Shown: positions 17,670-27,114 of the stretch, piece after piece
How the letters are laid out: every line of letters begins with the position of its first letter
How positions within the stretch are numbered: the stretch's first letter is position 1
From: Clostridium aminobutyricum
GTDB lineage: Bacteria > Bacillota > Clostridia > Peptostreptococcales > Anaerovoracaceae
Length of the DNA stretch: 64,000 nt
Direction of reading: 5' to 3'
NCBI RefSeq assembly: GCF_017255415.1
Contig: NZ_JAFJZZ010000001.1
Coordinates: 1,258,863-1,322,862 of the forward strand
The notes under the pieces: model-generated
What the model was told of the DNA's origin: nothing
What the model saw: only the letters and a program-made list of their open reading frames with translations
The model's database searches: none
Made by a program: the position numbers and the translations under genes

Positions 17670-18950
17670 TTAGCGTCGAACTTTCTGCGGTCTGAACAGT
17701 ATAAACAGAATCACACTTACGGCCATCAATGGTTGATAATACAAGTAAGGCATAATTTCTATGGGTGATATACTTAATAATGCAGCCGCCGTCAGTAACT
17801 GAGCACCATAAGGAATCAGTCCTTGTCCAACAGAAGCGAAAATGTCCAAAATAGAGGCAACCCTTTTTGGCTCTACGCCGAACTCATCTCCGATTTCCTT
17901 TGCAATAGGCCCCGCCATTACAATAGCAATCGTGTTATTTGCCGTACAAAGGTCTACTAGAAAAATCAAAAGAGCGATGCCGAATTCTGCCCCTCTCTTT
18001 CCTTTCAGATTTTTCTTAATCGATTCAATGATTAAGTCAATACCACCGTTTTCTTTTACCAACGCTACGATACAAGCTACAATAATAGAAATAATAGATA
18101 TTTCAAACAATCCAGTCATTCCCGTTCCGATTGCTTTAAAGCTTTCAATTAAGGTAAACGTTCCTTGTGCAACACCCACTGCCGATGAAAGCACTATTCC
18201 CACAATCAAGACAGAAAACACGTTAAATCCGATTAATGCACCGATAAGTACCACAAAATAGGGAATAATCTGAATCACATCATACGTATATTCTCCAGTT
18301 AATTGAGTGGTATGTCCCTTGCTGTTTGCATAGAAAAGGAATACGGTAAGAATCGCAGCAGGCAGCACAATGAAAAAGTTCTGCTTGAATTTATCCTTCA
18401 TCTCACAACCTTGTGTTCGAACTGCAGCAATCGTTGTATCTGAAATCATGGAAAGATTATCCCCAAACATAGCTCCGCATACAACAGCTCCTGCGCAGGC
18501 AGCAGCCGAAAATCCGGTTTTCTCCGCGATTCCTAGTGCAATCGGTGCAAGCGCTGCGATGGTACCCATGGAAGTTCCCATTGAAAGAGAAATAAAACAC
18601 CCTATGACGAATAGTCCTACAACCAAAAACTGACTCGGAACAATCGATAGTCCAAAATTAACAGCACTCGTCACTCCGCCGGCTGCTGATACAACTCCTG
18701 AAAAAGCTCCGGCAAGAAGAAAGATCAATACCATAGTAATAATGTTTATATCTCCGGCTCCTTTTGATATAACCGCCATTTTATCATTAAAGGATAGTTC
18801 TCTATTTTGCAGCATGCCTACAAATAAGGCCGTTAAAAATGCCAATAATGCCGGCATTCCATAAAAGTCTCCGCTTATGATTCCAACGCCTGCAAACAGT
18901 ACGATAAATACGGCAAAAGGCAGCAACGCTAAACCTCTGTTTTTTTTCAT
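17670..18950 (-). CDS. NhaC-family Na+/H+ antiporter
   Basis: A membrane protein of about 426 residues with 11 to 12 hydrophobic segments. The segment SMGTSMGTIAALAPIALGIA and the GAMFGDNLSMISDTTIAA motif are typical of NhaC-type antiporters, with the Asp pair likely in ion binding. It should exchange Na+ for H+, or an organic anion couple as some family members do. I chose ATG 18950 because GGGGAGAG lies about 8 bases before it. It is a lone gene ending near the que promoter. Confidence 0.88.
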   Translation of the reverse strand: MKKNRGLALLPFAVFIVLFAGVGIISGDFYGMPALLAFLTALFVGMLQNRELSFNDKMAVISKGAGDINIITMVLIFLLAGAFSGVVSAAGGVTSAVNFGLSIVPSQFLVVGLFVIGCFISLSMGTSMGTIAALAPIALGIAEKTGFSAAACAGAVVCGAMFGDNLSMISDTTIAAVRTQGCEMKDKFKQNFFIVLPAAILTVFLFYANSKGHTTQLTGEYTYDVIQIIPYFVVLIGALIGFNVFSVLIVGIVLSSAVGVAQGTFTLIESFKAIGTGMTGLFEISIISIIVACIVALVKENGGIDLIIESIKKNLKGKRGAEFGIALLIFLVDLCTANNTIAIVMAGPIAKEIGDEFGVEPKRVASILDIFASVGQGLIPYGAQLLTAAALLSISPIEIMPYLYYQPLMAVSVILFILFRPQKVRR

Positions 18951-19065
18951 TTCTTGTCTCTCCCCATTCACAAAATATTTTTTACAGCAAGCACTATTTT
19001 ATCAGGAATCGACAAGAAATCCAAATAGATTTTTTTACACGAAGATTATTTTACTTGAAACCCAA

Positions 19066-20985
19066 TTACCAGGAACCGCCTCCGCCTCCGCCAAATCCGC
19101 CGCCGGTAAAGCCTCCGCCACCGGAGAATCCTCCCATTCCGCTGCCGCTGCCCTCGCTGGATGGAATCACGATATGGTCGCTAAACGTTCTCGTATAATT
19201 GTTCATCATACTCATAAAAATCCACGTATTAAACATATTGCCGGTAACACTGCCTGTATACCAAGTTGGCGGTTCTATGTTGATTTGCTCAAATTTTTTG
19301 GCCCATTTATCACTTAGTCCAAACACATAGGCATACGGAAGCACGTTATAGAAGTAACTCGGATTTTGTTCCACTAAACGTTTAATTCGATCCAGCTCTG
19401 CCACGTCAATAAACTCCTTAAACCCCAGCAATTTACCCATTAATTTTGCACTGTGATTCGTTCTTTTTTTCATGAATATAGTAAAGACCACTGAAAGTAA
19501 GGTGCTGGCAGTCATGATCACAGCTGGGAGCAATCCGGCTGCTTTCCACATGCCGTAAAATTCTGAAAAGAACCCTATCCCAGTAGCGATAAGCCCTGAA
19601 ACCACAAGAATCCGTCGGCTGGACGCTTTCATCGCATCCTTCCTATCATAAGCAATGATCAGCATGATGGCGCCTAGAAATACAATATTTGTAATAACAA
19701 CACCAACCAAAATAAATTCATCTTTCATCGTTCCGATCGCTCCGAAGACATATCCTCCTATGATGGGCACTAGCATAAACAGGAAGCTGAACACTCTCGC
19801 TAAAGTAGAACCTAACGTGTATACCCTTTTATCACGATCTTTATTGTAATACCCTTGCAATTGAGTAATAGAAGCCTTATAGTTCGCATAGAAATCTTCG
19901 CCTAATTCCTGTAGGTTTACTTGCTCTCTATTTTTGAAAATACCTTCAAACAAGGTCTGTTCAAATATCTTCGCATCTGCCGGAAATTCCTTTTCCTTAT
20001 ATAAAGTAAATTGGTCTGCGCCCTGCTCTTCAATTCTCAAATATCCCTTGTCGGCAAAGTAGATGATCATGGAAATAATGTCCTTCTTATCAACCACACC
20101 ATCCACAATATATCCGACCTCTGCAGGCGTCATCCCTGCCGGCGGGTAGAATTCCACTGTTTTTACAATTTGAGGGTCTCTTCCGAATATAAACCATAGC
20201 CCTGCGATCACTATAGGCGGTACGATCATGAAAATGAACATGATCAAAAATGCCCAATCATTGGTTATTTCTCCTTGGAAATAATCATTCGGCAATTCCA
20301 AAATAAGCGTTACACCTTCACCTAATGCAAGATCTTGTACCTGAGCCGTAAGTGTCATGCCATCCGAAACAAACCAAGACATCTTATCCGAACTTATACT
20401 GCCGTAAATGCCTGAAGTAAATTCTGCATTTGCTGCATTGAACGATTTTGGCATCTGTATGCTCATCGCAGATTTGCCAATCGGACTCTCCCATCCTGTG
20501 GGAATTAAATCCCAATAAAGCACATCAAAGTCCTGGATACCGTCATCATATAATCGACAGCGATAGGAGATGGTATATTCCTGCGGGCCGTAAACCGTTT
20601 TGGATTCCGAACCGATTTTCAATACCAAGTTGTCGTTTTCACGGGAAGTGCTATAATCACAAGAAACTCCATTTAATTTGATATCCACTTGGTCTATCTT
20701 CATTTTCTGATTTATTTCTACGACTTTATCGTTCATCTGAACTTTCGTCTTTCCTTTATACGGAATATAGCGATAAATCCCATGGCGTTCTTCCGAAAAA
20801 TTAACTTTTATAGTCTCTGTCACATAAATCGTATTATTTTCTTCCACTGTAAGATTCGTATCATATTCATTTGTTGCAAACCCTCCCGACCCATAAACAG
20901 GTTCGGCAAAGAGCGGCATAGACAGCCCAATGAATAATACGGCAATAAACCCTATTGCCGTAAATCTTTTCCACCTTTTCTTCAT
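19066..20985 (-). CDS. DUF2207 membrane protein with Gly-rich tail
   Basis: A 639-residue protein with signal peptide (residues 1-28, ending near FAEPVYG) and an extracellular beta-rich DUF2207 domain to about 240. A membrane segment near 250, a cytoplasmic region, and paired membrane segments near 400-440 and 470-500 follow. The C-terminus is a low-complexity Gly/Ser stretch ending GGGGGGSW, common in this family. Its start overlaps the stop of lemA, and the two genes are coupled in many Firmicutes. The function is not established; a role in envelope stress is only a guess. Confidence 0.88.
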   Translation of the reverse strand: MKKRWKRFTAIGFIAVLFIGLSMPLFAEPVYGSGGFATNEYDTNLTVEENNTIYVTETIKVNFSEERHGIYRYIPYKGKTKVQMNDKVVEINQKMKIDQVDIKLNGVSCDYSTSRENDNLVLKIGSESKTVYGPQEYTISYRCRLYDDGIQDFDVLYWDLIPTGWESPIGKSAMSIQMPKSFNAANAEFTSGIYGSISSDKMSWFVSDGMTLTAQVQDLALGEGVTLILELPNDYFQGEITNDWAFLIMFIFMIVPPIVIAGLWFIFGRDPQIVKTVEFYPPAGMTPAEVGYIVDGVVDKKDIISMIIYFADKGYLRIEEQGADQFTLYKEKEFPADAKIFEQTLFEGIFKNREQVNLQELGEDFYANYKASITQLQGYYNKDRDKRVYTLGSTLARVFSFLFMLVPIIGGYVFGAIGTMKDEFILVGVVITNIVFLGAIMLIIAYDRKDAMKASSRRILVVSGLIATGIGFFSEFYGMWKAAGLLPAVIMTASTLLSVVFTIFMKKRTNHSAKLMGKLLGFKEFIDVAELDRIKRLVEQNPSYFYNVLPYAYVFGLSDKWAKKFEQINIEPPTWYTGSVTGNMFNTWIFMSMMNNYTRTFSDHIVIPSSEGSGSGMGGFSGGGGFTGGGFGGGGGGSW

Positions 20986-21536
20986 TAGAATTGCACCTTC
21001 ACAACTTTTCTTTCTGTTTCATCCTCTACTTCAAACATTGGCTTTCTAACAAAATTAAAAACCTTTGCTATAATAAGGCTCGGAAAGCTTTCACATTTTG
21101 TATTAAAGGTCCGAACTACCGCATTATAATACTTTCTGGAGTTGGCAATATCCTCTTCCACCCTTTGCAGCTGTTGCTGCAAGTCCAGAAAATTTGTATT
21201 TGCTTTCAAATCAGGATAAGATTCTGCCAATGCAAATAAATTCTTTAAGGTCCCCGATAAAATATTTTCATTGGTCAGCTTATCTTCTACGGTAGTCGCA
21301 CTCTGTGCTTTATTTCTCGCAGAAATGACCTTTTCTAAGGTTCCTGCTTCATGTGCCGCATAACCTTTCACGGTCTCCACTAGATTCGGAATCAAATCAT
21401 ATCGCTTTTTCAGATAAACATCCATCGTAGAAAAAGCTTCTTCTACGCTGTTTTTTAACTTTATAAATCCATTATATCCTGCAGCAAACCAAATCGCTAT
21501 GATAGCAGCCACCACCATTAAAATAATAATCTCCAT
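20985..21536 (-). CDS. lemA: LemA family protein
   Basis: A 183-residue protein with one N-terminal membrane anchor (IILMVVAAIIAIWFAAGYNG) and a long helical domain outside or along the membrane. The signature KKRYDLIPNLVETVKGYAAH and the later NSRKYYNAVVRTFNTKCESF are diagnostic of LemA. No enzymatic activity is known. It is translationally coupled to the DUF2207 gene, and the pair probably acts together at the envelope. Confidence 0.93.
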   Translation of the reverse strand: MEIIILMVVAAIIAIWFAAGYNGFIKLKNSVEEAFSTMDVYLKKRYDLIPNLVETVKGYAAHEAGTLEKVISARNKAQSATTVEDKLTNENILSGTLKNLFALAESYPDLKANTNFLDLQQQLQRVEEDIANSRKYYNAVVRTFNTKCESFPSLIIAKVFNFVRKPMFEVEDETERKVVKVQF

Positions 21537-21589
21537 TTTTATCCTCCATTTTTCCTATTATGTACACTAGATATCATTCTATTTTCCCT

Positions 21590-22255
21590 CTATTTAATAC
21601 TCCAATCAATAAATTCATCCTGTTTGCTTAAAAATTCATTCGTCTTCGAAAAATATCTGCCGCCCCAAAAACCGTTATGCGCAGACAAAGGACTTGGATG
21701 GGCACCTTCCAAAATCAAATGATTCGGATTCGTAATCAATGCTTTCTTTGCTCTGGCCGGTCTGCCCCAAAGGATAAATACCATCGGCTTTTCGCGTTCA
21801 TTCAGTAACTGAATTACTTTATCGGTAAAGATTTCCCACCCTTTTCCTTGGTGTGAATTAGCTTGACCTTTTCGAACTGTTAAAACGGTGTTCAAGAGCA
21901 TTACGCCATGATCTGCCCAATCTTCCAGACAGCCGTGCTCCGGAGGGTCTATACCCAGATCACTTTTTAGCTCCTTAAAAATATTTTGAAGCGAAGGCGG
22001 TTTGGGCACACCTTTTTTCACGGAAAAACAAAGACCATGAGCTTGTCCCGGTTCATGGTATGGGTCCTGTCCCAAAATAACCGCTTTCACATCATTATAA
22101 GAAGTATGTTTTAAAGCGGAAAAAATATTGTTTACATGCGGATAGATTATTTCATTTGTATACTCTTCTTTCAAAAAAGCTCTTAACTTCAAATAATAGT
22201 CCTTTTTAAATTCATCTTCTAAAATTTCATCCCACTCATTTCCTAAATGAACCAT
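21590..22255 (-). CDS. ung: Uracil-DNA glycosylase, family 1
   Basis: Ung removes uracil from DNA to start base-excision repair. The water-activating Asp is in [18 protein letters not shown] near residue 64, and the catalytic His loop reads [11 protein letters not shown] near 188. Length, 221 residues, is normal. A modest AAGGAA site precedes the ATG. It stands alone between the lemA pair and a divergent gene. Confidence 0.97.
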   Translation of the reverse strand: MVHLGNEWDEILEDEFKKDYYLKLRAFLKEEYTNEIIYPHVNNIFSALKHTSYNDVKAVILGQDPYHEPGQAHGLCFSVKKGVPKPPSLQNIFKELKSDLGIDPPEHGCLEDWADHGVMLLNTVLTVRKGQANSHQGKGWEIFTDKVIQLLNEREKPMVFILWGRPARAKKALITNPNHLILEGAHPSPLSAHNGFWGGRYFSKTNEFLSKQDEFIDWSIK

Positions 22256-22281
22256 ATTCCTTTTTCCCCTTCTCTTATTTA

Positions 22282-22304
22282 TCTTGTCAAATTTACTATA
22301 AATT
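22282..22304 (+). promoter_or_regulatory. Promoter for the GME-fold gene
   Basis: TTGTCA, a 16-base spacer and TATAAT match a sigma-A promoter about 50 bases before the start codon at 22351. No good ribosome site follows, so translation may be weak. Confidence 0.55.
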
Positions 22305-22350
22305 ATATAATGTTTCCCTCAAAAATACAAATTTATTGTATACTAGCACT

Positions 22351-23028
22351 ATGAGTACGATTTATTTATCCGAACATGCAAATTATATATTAATTGACTA
22401 TCTAAAAAGCTTAGGCCATCATTTGATTTTTATCCGTTCTACGGATTTAGTCTATGACGCAGTGTCTGCTCACCCTGACATCTATCTATGTAAAATGGGG
22501 GCAGATAAAAGGGCCTCCGTATTTATAGGAGATAAAACTCAGCTTGGTTTCGAGTACCCTCAAAATATCGGGTTTAATGCTGTATGCATGGGGCATTATT
22601 TTATTCATAACTTAAAATACACTTCTCCGGAACTTATGGAGACGGCAAGAAATCAAGGAATGACATTTATCCACGTGAAGCAAGGTTATACGAAATGCAA
22701 TACGGTTGTCGTAGATGAAAACGCCATCATCACATCTGATGCGGGGATTGTAAAAGCTTTAAATCCATTCCATATGGAGATATTACTGATTCAAAGCGGC
22801 TATGTAAATCTGCCGGGATTGCCGTATGGTTTTTTAGGAGGCGCCTCCGGTCGAGTAGGTAATCAGATCGTTTTCAACGGCAACCTGGAGCAGCATCCTG
22901 ACTGTAAACGAATCTGCGAATTTATTGAATCTCGAGGCCTTTCTGTTCACTACTTTCGAGAATATGAGCTGGAGGATATCGGTTCCATCATCGAAACGGA
23001 CTCAAACGACTCTTTCGGCTATTATTGA
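22351..23028 (+). CDS. DUF6873-like GME-fold protein
   Basis: A soluble protein of about 225 residues. It resembles clostridial proteins assigned to a guanidino-modifying-enzyme (GME) fold: short beta-alpha-beta repeats, a central KQGYTKCNTVVVDENAIITS with a candidate nucleophile Cys, and a Gly-rich GFLGGASGRVGNQIVFNG. No function is established, and the active site is my suggestion. I prefer ATG 22351 over TTG 22336; neither has a clear Shine-Dalgarno. It is followed 90 bases later by a radical SAM gene. Confidence 0.65.
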   Translation: MSTIYLSEHANYILIDYLKSLGHHLIFIRSTDLVYDAVSAHPDIYLCKMGADKRASVFIGDKTQLGFEYPQNIGFNAVCMGHYFIHNLKYTSPELMETARNQGMTFIHVKQGYTKCNTVVVDENAIITSDAGIVKALNPFHMEILLIQSGYVNLPGLPYGFLGGASGRVGNQIVFNGNLEQHPDCKRICEFIESRGLSVHYFREYELEDIGSIIETDSNDSFGYY

Positions 23029-23117
23029 TAAACTCAAGTGATTCTATTTATATATTAAGACGATGAAAATCGATCAACGGTATTAACAATGCCGGACAAA
23101 ATGGTAAAGGAAGAAAC

Positions 23118-24149
23118 ATGAAAAAACATGCCATTATACCTATTTTTATTCCTCATGAAGGCTGTCCGAACGACTGTGTTTTCTGCAATCAGAAAAAAAT
23201 AACTGCACGGCAGCAACCTGTCGAGGCAAGCGATGTAAAGGATATTATTGAACAGTATTTAACGACCCTTGCAGGCCGGGGACTTGAAACCATAGAGGTG
23301 GCTTTTTTCGGCGGAAGTTTTACGGGACTTTCCATTGAAAAGCAAAGCAGTTATCTTGCGGTAGCAAAAGCCTATAAAGAGAATGGGCAAATCGATAAAA
23401 TTCACCTGTCTACCAGGCCGGATTATATCAATGAAGAAATTCTGACAAATCTCAAAAACTATGGAGTTGATATCATTGAACTTGGTGTACAATCTTTTGA
23501 CGAAGAAGTCCTAAAGCAATCCAACAGAGGACATGACAGTACCATCGTTTACGAGAGCTGCCGGTTAATCAAAGGATTTGGATTTGAGTTGGGCATTCAG
23601 CTTATGATTGGCTTGCCGGGTGATACCCATGAAAAATCCATCTATTCCGCAAAAGAAACCGTAAAAATCGGGCCTTCTATCGCTAGGCTTTATCCTACCA
23701 TCGTTATAGAGGATACAGAGCTATACGAGATGTATTGTCATGGCAGCTACCAACCGCTCTCTCAAGAGGAAGCCATTGATACCACAAAAGAAATGGTTCA
23801 AATCCTTAACCAGGCAGGCATTCGGATTATTCGCATAGGCCTCAAAAGCACGGATTTGATTCAAGAAAACGGGGTGATCTCAGGCGGTACCTACCACCCT
23901 GCCTTCCGGCAGCTCGTGGAATCCGAAATTGCAAAGGAAATGTTAGAAAACCAGCTTACCAACCTTCAAAACAACTCTCTCTCCGATCCATTGGTACTTT
24001 CTTTCGAGAGCAATCAAAAATGTTTCTCCAATATGATTGGAAATAAACGCAGCAATAAAGAATATTTTGCCAGCAAATACCCGCATATAAAAATTGTATA
24101 TAAAACAAATAGTTTCCTTGCAGACCATCAATATATTGTGATACAATAG
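23118..24149 (+). CDS. Elp3-like radical SAM protein
   Basis: A 343-residue radical SAM protein with the cluster motif in HEGCPNDCVFCNQKKIT (CX3CX2C) and the SAM-binding FFGGSFTGL. The later LSTRPDYI and VELGVQSFDEEVL-type segments place it in the Elp3/oxygen-independent radical SAM group. It lacks the acetyltransferase domain of true Elp3. Such clostridial proteins are often called elongator-3-like, and a role in tRNA modification is only suspected. AGGAAGAAAC precedes the ATG. Confidence 0.85.
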   Translation: MKKHAIIPIFIPHEGCPNDCVFCNQKKITARQQPVEASDVKDIIEQYLTTLAGRGLETIEVAFFGGSFTGLSIEKQSSYLAVAKAYKENGQIDKIHLSTRPDYINEEILTNLKNYGVDIIELGVQSFDEEVLKQSNRGHDSTIVYESCRLIKGFGFELGIQLMIGLPGDTHEKSIYSAKETVKIGPSIARLYPTIVIEDTELYEMYCHGSYQPLSQEEAIDTTKEMVQILNQAGIRIIRIGLKSTDLIQENGVISGGTYHPAFRQLVESEIAKEMLENQLTNLQNNSLSDPLVLSFESNQKCFSNMIGNKRSNKEYFASKYPHIKIVYKTNSFLADHQYIVIQ

Positions 24150-24249
24150 TAAATTATATTAAAATATAATTTATTGATTTAATATATTAGAACAATTTAC
24201 CCCGCAATTTTTTGTAAGTTTTAACAACACCCTAAAGGAGGACGATTAA

Positions 24250-24513
24250 ATGAAAGCAGTCATTACAGTGATCGGAAAAGATATGGTAGGTATCTTAGCA
24301 AAAGTAAGTACCACCTGTGCAGAGGCAAACGCAAATGTTATTGAAGTAACGCAATCTGTTCTTCAAGAATACTTCGCGATGGTTATGTTGATCGACATAT
24401 CTAAAATGAACTGTGAACTTGACACCTTAAAAGAAAATCTGCATAAGAATGTAGCGGATATGACTATCCACGTAATGCATGAGGATATTTTCAATTCAAT
24501 GCACAGAATTTAA
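24250..24513 (+). CDS. ACT-domain protein, UPF0237 family
   Basis: An 87-residue protein made of one ACT domain, opening [23 protein letters not shown] domains bind amino acids or similar small ligands and dimerise. The start has a strong GGAGG site. It ends 20 bases before the DUF711 gene. This pair is conserved across Firmicutes and archaea, so the ACT protein probably senses a ligand for its partner. No ligand is known. Confidence 0.9.
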   Translation: MKAVITVIGKDMVGILAKVSTTCAEANANVIEVTQSVLQEYFAMVMLIDISKMNCELDTLKENLHKNVADMTIHVMHEDIFNSMHRI

Positions 24514-24532
24514 TTACGGGGAGGAAAACAGA

Positions 24533-25891
24533 ATGCTGAATATGACAGATATCATGGAAACAATCACCATGATACAAGATGAGAACTTAGATATCCGTAC
24601 CATTACAATGGGAATTTCTTTACTGGACTGCTGTGACAGTGATATCGATAAGTCCTGTGAAAAAGTATACAACAAAATCTACAGCTATGCCAAAGATTTG
24701 GTAAAGACCGGCGAAGACATCGAAAAGATGTACGGTATTCCGATTGTCAATAAGAGAATAGCCGTTACCCCTATCGCTATGTTAGTGGGTGCTTCCGGCG
24801 GCGACCCCATCCAATATGCTAAGACCTTGGACAAGGTTGCTAAAGATATCGGTATCAACTTTATCGGCGGTTTCTCCGCACTGGTTCACAAAGGATTCTC
24901 TCCTGGAGATAAAGAGTTAATCGAATCCATTCCAAGCGCCTTGGCTGAAACAGAGTTTGTATGTTCTTCTATTAACATCGGTTCTACCAAAGCCGGTATC
25001 AATATGGATGCCGTTAAACTGATGGGGAAAATCGTCAAAGAAGCCGCTGAAAAGACAAAAGATAATCAATGTATCGGTGCGGCAAAGTTAGTCGTTTTCT
25101 GCAATGCACCGGAAGACAATCCATTCATGGCAGGTGCATTCCATGGGCCTGGAGAACCGGATTGCATTATTAATGTCGGTGTTTCGGGACCGGGAGTCGT
25201 ACGAGCTGCACTTGCGAAAATGCCTGATGATGCTGATTTAACTGAAATTGCAGATATGATTAAGAAGACTGCTTTCAAGATCACCCGTATGGGTCAGCTG
25301 GTTGGCTCAGAAGCCTCCAAACGTCTCGGTGTTCCCTTTGGTATCATTGACCTATCTCTTGCACCGACTCCGGCTATCGGCGATTCAGTAGCCCATATTC
25401 TTGAAGAAATCGGACTGGAACAATGCGGTGCCCACGGCACCACGGCAGCACTTGCGATGTTAAATGATGCTGTGAAAAAAGGCGGCGTTATGGCTTCTTC
25501 TAATGTCGGCGGACTATCCGGTGCCTTTATCCCTGTAACAGAAGATGCCGGGATGATCGCGGCGGCACGCGCAGGTGTTTTAACCATCGAAAAACTCGAA
25601 GCCATGACCGCAGTTTGCTCCGTCGGTTTGGACATGATTGTTATACCGGGTGAGACACCGCCTGAGGTAATTTCCGCTATCATAGCAGATGAAGCGGCCA
25701 TCGGTATGGTAAACTCCAAAACAACAGCTGTCAGAGTGATTCCTGCAATCGGCCTAGAGGAAGGAGAAGAATTGGATTTCGGAGGGCTTCTCGGAATGGG
25801 GCCTGTTATGAAACTCAATACAAAATCTCCTGCGAAAATGATCAATCGAGGCGGCAGAATTCCTGCTCCGCTTCAAAGCTTAAAGAACTAA
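24533..25891 (+). CDS. DUF711/PFL family protein (UPF0210)
   Basis: A 452-residue protein of the DUF711 family, whose fold resembles pyruvate formate-lyase-like barrels but whose activity is unknown. Motifs include [40 protein letters not shown] and the Gly/Ala-rich C-terminal half. I set the start at ATG 24533 after GGGGAGGAAAACAG; a longer frame from 24479 overlaps the ACT gene and is unlikely. It forms an operon with that ACT gene and ends in a strong terminator. Confidence 0.9.
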   Translation: MLNMTDIMETITMIQDENLDIRTITMGISLLDCCDSDIDKSCEKVYNKIYSYAKDLVKTGEDIEKMYGIPIVNKRIAVTPIAMLVGASGGDPIQYAKTLDKVAKDIGINFIGGFSALVHKGFSPGDKELIESIPSALAETEFVCSSINIGSTKAGINMDAVKLMGKIVKEAAEKTKDNQCIGAAKLVVFCNAPEDNPFMAGAFHGPGEPDCIINVGVSGPGVVRAALAKMPDDADLTEIADMIKKTAFKITRMGQLVGSEASKRLGVPFGIIDLSLAPTPAIGDSVAHILEEIGLEQCGAHGTTAALAMLNDAVKKGGVMASSNVGGLSGAFIPVTEDAGMIAAARAGVLTIEKLEAMTAVCSVGLDMIVIPGETPPEVISAIIADEAAIGMVNSKTTAVRVIPAIGLEEGEELDFGGLLGMGPVMKLNTKSPAKMINRGGRIPAPLQSLKN

Positions 25892-25902
25892 TAAAAAAAT
25901 AG

Positions 25903-25932
25903 AAGGGTGCCTCCTATGAGACACCCTTTTTT
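25903..25932 (+). terminator. Terminator after the DUF711 gene
   Basis: AAGGGTG and CACCCTT pair, extended by CCTC/GAGA, and run into TTTTTTG on the plus strand about 12 bases past the stop codon. Confidence 0.85.
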
Positions 25933-26003
25933 GTTATTCTGTATTTACCTTTTATCTTTAACGATATAGTAAAATTTGATTTTATATCTAAAAAATTCTC
26001 GTT

Positions 26004-26699
26004 TTATAAAGGTAGATATCCCATTACATTGCATAACAAAATCGGTAAAAAAATGGCGGGCAGATAATTCATTACTTTAAACTGCGTGACACCAATAATG
26101 TTCAAACCTAAGGCAATAATCAAAAGAGAACCAGAACAGGTCATTTCCGCTATTACATCATCCCCTAAAAACGGCGAAATATATTGCGCTAACACAACGA
26201 TGATTCCCTGAAACGCAAATACAAAGCCTGCAGCAAACAAAACTCCGATCCCTAAAGCAGAAGCAAAAATACAGGATGAAATCAAATCCAGCATGGATTT
26301 CGTAAACAGCATTTCATTATCTCCAGTCAATCCGGCTTGAAGAGATCCTACAATCGTCATTGCTCCTACGCAAAAAAGCAAACTGGCGGTAGTGAATCCT
26401 TCGGCTATAGAAGTTTTTTCGCCCTCTTTTTTAAATCTTTTTTCAAGCTTACTGGCAAAATGATTCAACCGTTTATCTAAATCAACACCTTGTCCGATAA
26501 TGGCTCCAATAACAATCGAAAGAATAAGTATTAATGCATTTTGTCCCTTTAAACTCCCCGTTATCCCTATGTAAATGGTGCAAAGTGCGATTCCCTTCAT
26601 AATGATATCCTTCATATTGTCAGGTATCCCTTTTTTAAGCAGAAGGCCAACCGAACTTCCAACCACTACTGCAATAGTATTTACGATCACTCCAAACAT
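26004..26699 (-). CDS. DUF554 membrane protein
   Basis: A 231-residue membrane protein with about six to seven hydrophobic segments. The N-terminal GVIVNTIAVVVGSSVGLLLK and the GAMTIVGSLQAGLTGDNEML segment are characteristic of DUF554 (YdfK-like) proteins. A transport role is presumed but unproven. TTGGAGGAAGG precedes the ATG. The upstream 400 bases hold the DnaA-box cluster described separately. Confidence 0.9.
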   Translation of the reverse strand: MFGVIVNTIAVVVGSSVGLLLKKGIPDNMKDIIMKGIALCTIYIGITGSLKGQNALILILSIVIGAIIGQGVDLDKRLNHFASKLEKRFKKEGEKTSIAEGFTTASLLFCVGAMTIVGSLQAGLTGDNEMLFTKSMLDLISSCIFASALGIGVLFAAGFVFAFQGIIVVLAQYISPFLGDDVIAEMTCSGSLLIIALGLNIIGVTQFKVMNYLPAIFLPILLCNVMGYLPL

Positions 26700-26814
26700 C
26701 TATGCCTTCCTCCAAATTTCTATTATATTTTGCTATTCTTTTCATTTAAAAAATGTAATACGAAATGATTATTTATAAAGAATTATGTAAACCTTATGCG
26801 ATATTTTCAATGTC

Positions 26815-27092
26815 TTTTCCACAGCCCTACAATGCCTAATTTTTCAATAGTATAGCAGTTTTCCACAAATTAAAATAAAATTGTATACAATTTTATCCCA
26901 AGCGGGCTGTGTATAACTTTACACGCTCATACCCTTCATATTTCAATAGTTTTTCATTGTTTAAAACTTGTCAAGCTAAATTTATCCACAGGTTTACAAC
27001 GTTTTGCACGGCATGTTTTTTCAAAAAAACTTGACAAGTAAATTGATAAAACATCCTGTACAAAATTGTCGTTTGCATAACCATCTTGTCAA
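26815..27092. promoter_or_regulatory. Intergenic DnaA-box-like cluster with palindromes
   Basis: This gene-free stretch of about 415 bases between whiA and the DUF554 gene has two exact DnaA-box matches (TTATNCACA): TTATACACA at 26908-26916 on the minus strand and TTATCCACA at 26982-26990 on the plus strand. Two one-mismatch copies TTTTCCACA lie at 26815-26823 and 26859-26867. It also has an 18-bp perfect palindrome AAAATTGTATACAATTTT at 26877-26894, and three copies of CTTGTCAA/TTGACAAG at 26967, 27031 and 27085. No dnaA, dnaN or rpmH is nearby, so it is not evidently the origin. Confidence 0.5.
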
Positions 27093-27114
27093 CTCATTTG
27101 TTTCAATTTATAAA

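Noticed and set aside
24479..24532. Longer start for the DUF711 protein
   Set aside because: It overlaps the ACT gene in another frame; the ATG at 24533 has a strong ribosome site and matches family length.
26700..27114. Chromosomal replication origin
   Set aside because: There are DnaA-box matches, but no dnaA, dnaN, recF or rpmH, no clear AT-rich unwinding element with DnaA-trios, and gene strand bias does not switch here.
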